DNA from: Clostridiales bacterium
GTDB taxonomy: Bacteria > Bacillota > Clostridia > Christensenellales > Pumilibacteraceae
DNA length: 64,000 nt
Direction: 5' to 3'
Assembly (NCBI GenBank): GCA_022508485.1
Contig: JAFLVD010000003.1
Coordinates: 59,964 to 123,963 of the forward strand
Positions 58,024 to 64,000 of this stretch are shown piece after piece (the first letter of the stretch is position 1; each line of letters starts with the position of its first letter). The notes beneath the pieces are model-generated. The model was not told the DNA's origin. It worked only from the letters and a program-made list of their open reading frames with translations, and made no database searches. A program made the position numbers and the translations under genes.

Positions 58024-59652
58024 ATGAAACTTAAAAGGACGCTTGTTGCGATTTTTACGGTGACTGTGCTCGTATGCGTTTCGTTATTCGCAGTCGCCTG
58101 TGCGGAAAGTAAAACGGCAACCGGCATAGAAATAACTACGCCGCCCGCAAAGACTGACTACGTCGCCGGGGAAAAGTTCGATCCCACGGGTATGGTTGTA
58201 AGTCTTGTCTACGACAACGGCGGCAAGAATGCGGTTACGGGCTACGCCTGTTCGCCATCGGGCAAGCTTAAAACGTCGGATAAAACAGTAACGGTAACCT
58301 TTAAGACGGAAGGCGGTAAGCAATTAACGGCGAAGCAGTCCATTAAGGTGCATAACGACGTGAAGAGCGTGGTGATTAAACAACAACCCGAAAATACGCT
58401 TTACGTTGTCGGCGAGATGTTTAATCCGTTGGGCATGGTTGTAACCGCGACTTATGAGGACGGCTCGTCGAGTGACGTTGAAATTACAAGCGATAATGCG
58501 ACTTATAAGAAAGACCCTCTTACAAAGGACGACGCGGAGTTTTCGGTTACCTACAAGGGCAAGACCGTTACCGTAAGTCTTACTATTATGAACGGTATCT
58601 TTGTAGAAGCGGAGGACGGTGAGGTTGTCACTAATGCGAGTAGTTATATTTTTGACGACGCCGTAGGTTTAGGTGATAAGTACGACGCAACGGGCGGTCT
58701 GTACGTCGCCGAATTGTCTGCCGGCGATTCCATCACCTTCAAGTTCGCTTCGGACAGAGACGGTGAGGCGGACTTGTCGTTCCGCATGGCTTCCAAGCAC
58801 ATTACCGAGGTCGGCGGCGAATACGGCTGGACGCCCATTGCGGTCGGCGAAACTCGGCTCAATAAAATCTGTGACGTCGTTGTTAACGGCACGACGCTCG
58901 AAATAAGCGACGACGCGGTTCTTCCCGGAAGTAAAAGCGAAAGCGGCGACCCCGATCAAAGACTGTGGTTTATGTGGCAGGTCGTTACGCTTGAAAACGT
59001 GGATATCAGGGAAGGCGAGAACACGGTTAAGCTAATCTTTAAAACGCACGACTATTACGACTGCGCGGAAGGCGAGGTCGCTAACGCCTTTAACGGTAGG
59101 TTTACCGCAAACGTCGATAACATGAGGGTTTTTACGGACTGCAACGTGGAGGCATACAGGCTTTCGTACAGCGTCGGCGCCGCAAAGCTCGAAGTCGACG
59201 GGGATAAGGCGGCATATATCATTTACGGGACCTACGAGATTTCGGGCTATCCCGAGGATAATCTTAAAGCCATATTAGAGGGACGCCATTTCGATCTTCA
59301 GAGCAGTGCGTATATGTACAACCGTTCTAACGGCGTTGCCGCCGACGACAACGACAACGTGTGGAACGGCAACTGGGATTACAACGATATAGGCGCATAC
59401 TCGGTGATTTTCTACACTTCCGACGACGGCGTTAAGACGTTTGAAGTTAAGTATGATATTACATGGCTTGGCGAGTATTTTTATATCTCTCACTACGGCT
59501 CGTCTAACAAAGACGACTTTAAGCCCGACACGTTGGCTTACGAACAGTCGATTACCGTCGGCAATAAAAAGTATACTATGGTCTACGTTCCCGGCGGCGG
59601 CGCCGACGATTATTACGGTTGCGTGGGTATCCGCATCGAAAATATCGGCTGA
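58024..59652 (+). CDS. Secreted lipoprotein with Ig-like (Big_3) domains and carbohydrate-binding module
   Basis: 542 residues. Signal peptide with lipobox AVAC (Cys26). Two Ig-like modules of the Big_3 type follow (about 33-110 and 115-195), each with the Y-x-x-G-E-x-F-x-P-x-G-M-V-V core. Then comes a beta-jelly-roll reminiscent of CBM6/35 (about 198-380: AEDGEVVTNASSYIFDDAVGLG ... NVDNMRVF), and a last beta-rich domain (about 385-542). No catalytic domain is visible. The protein probably displays glycan-binding modules on the cell surface. ThuA-like lipoprotein gene follows in the same direction. Confidence 0.85.
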   Translation: MKLKRTLVAIFTVTVLVCVSLFAVACAESKTATGIEITTPPAKTDYVAGEKFDPTGMVVSLVYDNGGKNAVTGYACSPSGKLKTSDKTVTVTFKTEGGKQLTAKQSIKVHNDVKSVVIKQQPENTLYVVGEMFNPLGMVVTATYEDGSSSDVEITSDNATYKKDPLTKDDAEFSVTYKGKTVTVSLTIMNGIFVEAEDGEVVTNASSYIFDDAVGLGDKYDATGGLYVAELSAGDSITFKFASDRDGEADLSFRMASKHITEVGGEYGWTPIAVGETRLNKICDVVVNGTTLEISDDAVLPGSKSESGDPDQRLWFMWQVVTLENVDIREGENTVKLIFKTHDYYDCAEGEVANAFNGRFTANVDNMRVFTDCNVEAYRLSYSVGAAKLEVDGDKAAYIIYGTYEISGYPEDNLKAILEGRHFDLQSSAYMYNRSNGVAADDNDNVWNGNWDYNDIGAYSVIFYTSDDGVKTFEVKYDITWLGEYFYISHYGSSNKDDFKPDTLAYEQSITVGNKKYTMVYVPGGGADDYYGCVGIRIENIG

Positions 59653-59738
59653 TAGCGAGCGCGTACGATCATTCCGTAATCGGAAAAACGGTTGATTAGA
59701 CATATCCTTTTTGACTGTCGGCGCAAAACAAAAACGCA

Positions 59739-59766
59739 TTGATTTTATAATTATTTACGATAAAAT
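59739..59766 (+). promoter_or_regulatory. Promoter of the ThuA-like lipoprotein
   Basis: TTGATT (59739), 16 nt, TAAAAT (59761-59766). Confidence 0.6.
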
Positions 59767-59793
59767 AGAGTGTAATCATTTGAGAGAATAGAT

Positions 59794-60777
59794 ATGAAAA
59801 GATTTTTTAAATTATTCGGAACAGCTTTGTTAACCGCTTCGCTTACCGCAAATGTTTTCTTTTCGGCGGCGTGCAAGAGCGCGCACGAGCACGAATGGGG
59901 CGAGTGGAAAAAACTCGACGGGTCCGAGCATTATCGGATATGCGAGGATTGCGGCGAGCAGCAGAGGGAAAAGCATTCGGACGGTACGTGTTCCGCGTGC
60001 GCGTACGGCTTTAAGGTACTTGCGTTCGGGTTTGACGAGGGCGGCGACACCGCGCATTCCGATTTTGCGCGCGAGGCTAATAAATGGTTTCCCGAAAAAG
60101 GGAAAGAGCTGGGCTTTACGTACGAGTTTGTAGGGACCGATTACAGCTACCTTAACGACGACGCTCTCGCCGAAATCGACATGGTTATTTTCCTTAACGA
60201 CAGGCCGTGGGTGGATTCCCAGCAGCAAGCGTTTAGGCGGTTTATCGAGCGCGGCGGCGCGTGGCTTGGCTTTCACTCGGCGGCGTTTTCCATGCGCGAG
60301 CTCGGTGGGTACTGGGACTGGTACCAGGACGATTTTCTTGCCTGCGGCGACTACGCCAAAAATACTTGGAACCCCACATCCGAGCCGCTGTTTGTGGAAA
60401 CCTTTGACCACCCGGCGACAAAAAACCTCGACGACGAGATATTTATTTCGGCGCCGTGCGAGTGGTACGGCTGGGAATACGACCTTTTCGAAAACGAGGA
60501 CGTAACTGTGCTTCTTACGCTCAACCCCACGCGCGAAAATCCGGCAGGCGACCAGCCCGATAAAACCAAGCAGCACGAAATTTGGTACGAGGGGCATTAT
60601 CCAATCGCCTGGGCGAACAACAATTACAATATGGTGTATATGAACTGGGGACATAACCTTCAGTCGTACAACGACGGTGCGGAGGGTAAACAGTCCTCTA
60701 CCTTTTCATCGAGCGAGCAGAATAAATTCATGCTCGACGCAATGTACGGTCTCGTGCTGAAAAGCATAAAAGGATAG
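59794..60777 (+). CDS. ThuA-like domain lipoprotein
   Basis: 327 residues. Signal peptide with lipobox SAAC (Cys27), a small His/Cys-rich stretch HEHEWGEWKKLDGSEHYRICEDCG ... CSACAYG (about 31-71), similar to the CHU-type zinc-binding repeats in clostridial surface proteins, then a ThuA-like flavodoxin fold (about 72-325: VLAFGFDEGGDTAHSDFAREANKWF, DMVIFLNDRPW, FIERGGAWLGFHSAA, HEIWYEGHYPIAW). ThuA domains act on sugars such as trehalose; a surface location is unusual. Probably partner of the upstream glycan-binding lipoprotein. Confidence 0.85.
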   Translation: MKRFFKLFGTALLTASLTANVFFSAACKSAHEHEWGEWKKLDGSEHYRICEDCGEQQREKHSDGTCSACAYGFKVLAFGFDEGGDTAHSDFAREANKWFPEKGKELGFTYEFVGTDYSYLNDDALAEIDMVIFLNDRPWVDSQQQAFRRFIERGGAWLGFHSAAFSMRELGGYWDWYQDDFLACGDYAKNTWNPTSEPLFVETFDHPATKNLDDEIFISAPCEWYGWEYDLFENEDVTVLLTLNPTRENPAGDQPDKTKQHEIWYEGHYPIAWANNNYNMVYMNWGHNLQSYNDGAEGKQSSTFSSSEQNKFMLDAMYGLVLKSIKG

Positions 60778-60858
60778 GCGGTAGGCGAGCGGTCGATCTT
60801 AGATAATAACAAGTTATTATTCAACTTTGCCTCTAACGCCTGTAAAAATACCTCACAC

Positions 60859-60886
60859 AAAAAGCCCTCGTTAAGAGGGCTTTTAT
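60859..60886 (+). terminator. Bidirectional terminator
   Basis: AAAAGCCCTC / GAGGGCTTTT stem, between convergent genes. Confidence 0.9.
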
Positions 60887-60944
60887 TGCGGAATAAAAAT
60901 TACAAACCGCCGCGAAGCGGACGGGTATAACGCGGTGAGACAAA

Positions 60945-63626
60945 TTATTCCCAACGCGAGACTCTTTTTCTTCTGCCGTATAAAACTTGATCGTTGTATG
61001 TTATGTACGAGGATTGTCGGCAGGTCAAAATCAGTCTGCGACCTTTTTCGGTGCGTGTGTAAACGGCTTCGACGTAACCGATAGAACGTTTCAGTTTGTT
61101 TGCAAGACGTTCGGCGTACTCGCTTTTTGTTCCCAAAGCCTCGGGACATGCGAACGCAAATTGATATATATACCCACCGAATTTTGCGCGCGGAATCAAC
61201 AAATATCTCGGATTTTCTATCGGGGAAAGCAGTTCTTTTATCGCGCCGTGAAAGAGGTTTTGGTCGTGAACGGACGCGTTTAAAAGCTCGGCGTGAATAA
61301 ATACACCGGCGCTGTCGGCTTCCACTTTAACGTGCGCGCCGTCGGATATAAGATTGACCTCTTGCATGGTTTTCAGAACGCATTCCGCAAGAGTTCGCAC
61401 CGACCGAACGGGATTTAAGTGGGCGAGAACCTTTGTGAATAAATAATCGCGCAAGAAGATTGCGGCAAAAACGCACACAACGACCGAGACTATCGCAATC
61501 GGTAATCGATAGGCGTTTGCGGCGAAAAGCGAGCGCGTAAGCGAGCATATAAACGTTGTCAATCCGGCGGAAAACAGAGCAAAGAGCGCCGTTACAATAG
61601 CGATATTTATAAACAAAAACGGCGGCGTTCTGCGCTCTTTTGGAATGTCGCTCACTTCGTTTAGCCGTGCGGATTTGCTTATAGCCGTTTGCCAAACCGC
61701 TCGCAGCTTACCGCTCTCGCGCGAGCGTAAAATCATCTCGCCGTTAATACGCTCAATCCCGTTTTCGTCGAAAGGGGGTTTTAAAATCGTTACCCGAGCT
61801 ATTCCGCTCTCGATTTCGCCTGTTTCGTAGTTGGGCGCGACAAAACAGTCGAAGCGGCGAGATACGGTTTCGAAGTCGAAAGAAACAAGCTCGTTTTTGT
61901 TTTCGTTTGTAATACGAGAAAATTTTTCGCGCAGGTTTTCGGCGTAAAGATAAGGGCGTTCGACGGTAACAAGGTGCCAAATGTTAGCCGTTTTGTCGGG
62001 TTGGTTTTTATCCGTGCGAATAGCCCGTCCGCGCATTTGATTGGACAGCATGAAGCTTCCCACAAAACTTGCCAGAATGAGAGAGTTAACGCACGGGGCG
62101 TCCCACCCCTCGCCGAGCAAGGATTTGGTTCCTACAAGAACATTGATAATTCCTTGCTCGAAAAGCTCTCCCACAATGCGCACCTTTTCTCGGTTATCCG
62201 CGCGGAAATCGTAAGCGGAATAGCCCGTGCGTCCGAGAGGGGATAAAGTAAAATCGGCTTGCAAACGGATAATATCGGCGCAGGAATCGGGCAAAATTAC
62301 AAGACTGCCCGAAAGAGCGCCTGCGGATACGCCCGTGCGCCTAATGGTTTCGAATACGCTTACAACGCTAACGCTGTCCGGGTCGGCGCCGGATCCGATA
62401 ATCGAGAGGTTTTCTTTTTTTATGTAATCGGTAAGAACAAGGAGTCGTAACCTTTCTTTTTTGTCTTCACTCTCGCTTCTTACGATTTTATCAATACTTT
62501 TCAGTTTGCCTACCGACGAAACAAGCTTCTTTTTTAGCCTTTCGTCGAGTCCCAGAACAACTTCTCCGTGTTCTATTACGTCTCGGCGCTTAAAGATTGC
62601 GATGCAATGCTTGCGCTCGTCCTCGGACAAGAGCTTGCTTTTTATTAGAAAATTGACGGCAAGCTCTATTCGTTCCGCAGTAGGGAACGGCAATATGTTT
62701 CCCGAGGTCAGCGAACGAATTATTTTCTTGTCGACGCGAATTCCGGTCTTAGAGCACATAACGAGAAAAGCGATAATGTCTTTTGTATTGGCGTAGAGAA
62801 AGTCATAATCGTCGGATAGCCCGATAAGGCGTTCGTACGCTTTTTCCACAAGCCCGGAAGACAAAAACTCCGACGTCGCGGTAATCGCCCGTTCGCGGTA
62901 AGCCATAAAGTCGGCCGTTTCGGCGTCGGTCGGATAATTAAAATACAGATAGTCTTGATGTGGACAAAGCGTCCCTTGTTTAACAAGCTCTGGCACGAAA
63001 ATCTCTTCGTCAATCTCTCCGCATACGCGGATATAGCGCTTCCACTCGTTAGGCTTTGCGTCGTACGGCGGAGTGGCGGTTAGAGCGATTGTTTTTATTT
63101 CGCCCTTCATTGCGGCGAGAAAATTTTCGAGGGCTTTTTGCCACTCGTTTTGTAAATGGTGAGCCTCGTCCAGGCAGATTGTTTTTATGCCGTACCGTTT
63201 GATTTCCTTTATAAAATCGAACGAAGCGTAATCGATTTCGTCTTCCGCGTTTTTTGCGCTCGTCGTTTCACACCTTTCCGCCATATCCTCCGCTCGCTTC
63301 ATCGCGGCGTATAGCGCTTGATATGTTACGGACGTGATAGGCGCCGGTCGGTCCAAATCGTAGGAAACGTATTTGTCCGATTCCTCACCGATTAAAAAAT
63401 TTTCGGAGAACCTTTCACCCCATTGATTTCGTATCGTGGTGGTGGGGGAGAGAATAATGCACGGAGATTGAAGCCTTCGGATAAGCTCTAAACCGAGAAT
63501 TGTCTTACCGCTGCCAGGCGCCGCTACAATATGTATCCGCCCGTCTTGCAAATACCTATCCGCATTGTCGAGAATCTTTTGCTGATAAGTTCTGAATTGT
63601 CCATGAAAATGAATGTTTTCGAACAT
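60945..63626 (-). CDS. SF2 DEAH helicase/translocase with two membrane helices
   Basis: 893 residues. The N-terminal RecA-like domain has the Q-type FHGQFRTYQQKIL, Walker A APGSGKT (36-42), DEAH (153-156) and TATPP (183-187). The second RecA domain ends with motif VI QMRGRAIRTD (about 527-536). A middle region (about 230-420) is unlike simple SSL2 helicases. After a polar stretch there are two membrane helices (about 669-690 and 708-729), followed by a soluble C-terminal domain (about 730-893). A membrane-tethered SF2 helicase is rare; it may detect or process foreign DNA at the membrane. Alternative: envelope-associated DNA processing. It has a leaderless-type promoter and lies next to a tRNA-Arg. 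Confidence 0.82.
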   Translation of the reverse strand: MFENIHFHGQFRTYQQKILDNADRYLQDGRIHIVAAPGSGKTILGLELIRRLQSPCIILSPTTTIRNQWGERFSENFLIGEESDKYVSYDLDRPAPITSVTYQALYAAMKRAEDMAERCETTSAKNAEDEIDYASFDFIKEIKRYGIKTICLDEAHHLQNEWQKALENFLAAMKGEIKTIALTATPPYDAKPNEWKRYIRVCGEIDEEIFVPELVKQGTLCPHQDYLYFNYPTDAETADFMAYRERAITATSEFLSSGLVEKAYERLIGLSDDYDFLYANTKDIIAFLVMCSKTGIRVDKKIIRSLTSGNILPFPTAERIELAVNFLIKSKLLSEDERKHCIAIFKRRDVIEHGEVVLGLDERLKKKLVSSVGKLKSIDKIVRSESEDKKERLRLLVLTDYIKKENLSIIGSGADPDSVSVVSVFETIRRTGVSAGALSGSLVILPDSCADIIRLQADFTLSPLGRTGYSAYDFRADNREKVRIVGELFEQGIINVLVGTKSLLGEGWDAPCVNSLILASFVGSFMLSNQMRGRAIRTDKNQPDKTANIWHLVTVERPYLYAENLREKFSRITNENKNELVSFDFETVSRRFDCFVAPNYETGEIESGIARVTILKPPFDENGIERINGEMILRSRESGKLRAVWQTAISKSARLNEVSDIPKERRTPPFLFINIAIVTALFALFSAGLTTFICSLTRSLFAANAYRLPIAIVSVVVCVFAAIFLRDYLFTKVLAHLNPVRSVRTLAECVLKTMQEVNLISDGAHVKVEADSAGVFIHAELLNASVHDQNLFHGAIKELLSPIENPRYLLIPRAKFGGYIYQFAFACPEALGTKSEYAERLANKLKRSIGYVEAVYTRTEKGRRLILTCRQSSYITYNDQVLYGRRKRVSRWE

Positions 63627-63632
63627 GCGCCG

Positions 63633-63661
63633 ATTATACCATAAAGATAAAGCCCTGTCAA
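63633..63661 (-). promoter_or_regulatory. Leaderless-type promoter of the SF2 helicase
   Basis: Minus strand: TTGACA (63661-63656), 17 nt, TATAAT (63638-63633), 6 nt (CGGCGC), ATG 63626. Confidence 0.88.
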
Positions 63662-63734
63662 TATTCTATCTCTGCCGACACACGTCGTTTAATCATATCG
63701 GTAACTATGTTTTTATCCGTGTTACGAGATTATC

Positions 63735-63769
63735 AACAAAAAAACACGCACAAGGCGTGTTTTTTGTTG
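63735..63769 (-). terminator. Strong terminator hairpin following the tRNA-Arg 3'-end copy
   Basis: CAACAAAAAA ... ACACGC / GCGTGT ... TTTTTTGTTG stem with a small loop. On the minus strand it follows directly after the duplicated tRNA-Arg 3' end. Confidence 0.8.
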
Positions 63770-63786
63770 GTGCACCCAAAGAGACT
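63767..63786 (-). repeat. 20-bp copy of the tRNA-Arg 3' end
   Basis: TTGGTGCACCCAAAGAGACT is identical to 63945-63964 and includes CCA, the discriminator base, the acceptor 3' strand and part of the T arm. The sequence then diverges. This resembles an attachment-site duplication or a decayed tRNA copy. Confidence 0.8.
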
Positions 63787-63915
63787 AGCGCGGTTTTGCG
63801 TCTGCAAAACCGCGCGCTTCGCAGCACAGCTGCTCGCGCGTTCGCTAAAAAATGTCCACAGGACATTTTTCTTAACGCTCACGCCCCTAACGGAGTTCGA
63901 GTCTCCTGAAATGCA
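63787..63915. other. Hairpin-rich 130-bp segment between tRNA-Arg and its partial copy
   Basis: It contains GCGGTTTTGC-gtct-GCAAAACCGC (63790-63813), a GCGCG / CGCGC dyad around GCAGCACAGCTGC, and AAAAATGTCC / GGACATTTTT (63848-63869). It also holds a T-arm-like GGAGTTCGAGTCTCC near 63893. No gene is seen. Confidence 0.55.
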
Positions 63916-63945
63916 AAGGGACCACCGCTTAATGCGGTAGTCCCT
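63916..63945 (-). terminator. Terminator after tRNA-Arg
   Basis: On the minus strand, AAGGGACTACCGC / GCGGTGGTCCCTT hairpin with TTT, immediately after the CCA end. Confidence 0.82.
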
Positions 63946-64000
63946 TGGTGCACCCAAAGAGACTCGAACTCCCAACCTTCTGGTCCGTAGCCAGACGCTC
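63946..64000 (-). tRNA. tRNA-Arg (ACG), 5' part outside the window
   Basis: On the minus strand, the visible 55 nt hold the D-arm 3' side, anticodon arm TCTGG-CTACGGA-CCAGA (anticodon ACG), a variable loop, the T arm GGGAG-TTCGAGT-CTCTT, the acceptor strand TGGGTGC, A73 and encoded CCA. The 5' end lies beyond position 64000. It reads CGN codons after A34-to-I editing by TadA, encoded at 33.7 kb. Confidence 0.93.

Noticed and set aside
63613..63940. Open frames in the tRNA-Arg flank
   Set aside because: They consist of hairpins and tRNA pieces and lack start signals and protein-like composition.

Overview
The window looks like a chromosomal segment of an uncultured, probably gut-associated clostridium (Bacillota, Clostridia; a Christensenellales-like lineage is only a guess). 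Support comes from spoVG, a WalJ...RlmH neighbourhood, MnmA, YolD, a YugP-type zinc peptidase, BspA-type leucine-rich repeats and many -35/-10 promoters with a 17-nt spacer. Genes are densely packed, often with ATGA overlaps, and most transcription units end in hairpin-plus-T terminators. No phage structural genes, transposases or CRISPR arrays were seen.

Layout. 0-3 kb: end of a membrane acyltransferase, an acyl-AMP ligase and a PhnP-like metallo-hydrolase. 3-7 kb: a zinc-ribbon membrane protein, GluQ and small proteins. 7-9 kb: a lone SLOG-SLATT-type membrane protein, a candidate immune effector. 9-16 kb: cation efflux, mnmA, zinc peptidase, Nudix hydrolase, asparaginase. 16-23 kb: one 2278-residue exported beta-repeat protein. 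23-25.6 kb: initiator tRNA-Met, then a self-contained SOS operon (LexA-like repressor, Y-family polymerase, YolD) behind a 27-bp perfect palindrome. 25.7-34 kb: LRR protein, M29 aminopeptidase, two-subunit fumarase, WalJ, two CPBP proteases, RlmH, M14 peptidase and TadA. 34.6-37 kb: a protein with two TIR-like domains and a helical repeat tail. 37-45.6 kb: zinc-ribbon membrane proteins, MurC, SpoVG, SecG, RNase R, YchF, ArgS. 45.6-50 kb: a duplicated 64-bp element, ArsR regulator, uracil-DNA glycosylase, a 37-bp tandem repeat array, an HtrA-like protease and a transglutaminase lipoprotein. 50-53 kb: ACP, a LeuB homologue with substituted catalytic residues, and IlvD. 53-57.7 kb: PTS-type permease, a stand-alone FakA C-terminal-like domain, an ABC exporter and a zinc-ribbon protein. 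58-60.8 kb: two lipoproteins (Ig-like plus carbohydrate-binding; ThuA-like). 61-64 kb: a large SF2 helicase with two membrane helices, beside a tRNA-Arg whose 3' end is partly duplicated.

The most notable points are: (1) at least six genes whose start codon lies exactly 6 nt after a TATAAT box behind a good -35, which predicts leaderless mRNAs; (2) three unlinked candidate defence or stress effectors (SLOG-SLATT, TIR-TIR-TPR, membrane SF2 helicase); (3) a LeuB-like protein that has lost the superfamily catalytic Lys and Asp; (4) a compact LexA/Y-polymerase/YolD cassette whose repressor carries a UmuD-like Cys-Gly cleavage site; and (5) 37-bp and 75-84-bp tandem repeats leading into the leaderless htrA promoter. 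All functional statements come from reading motifs by eye; no database search was possible.
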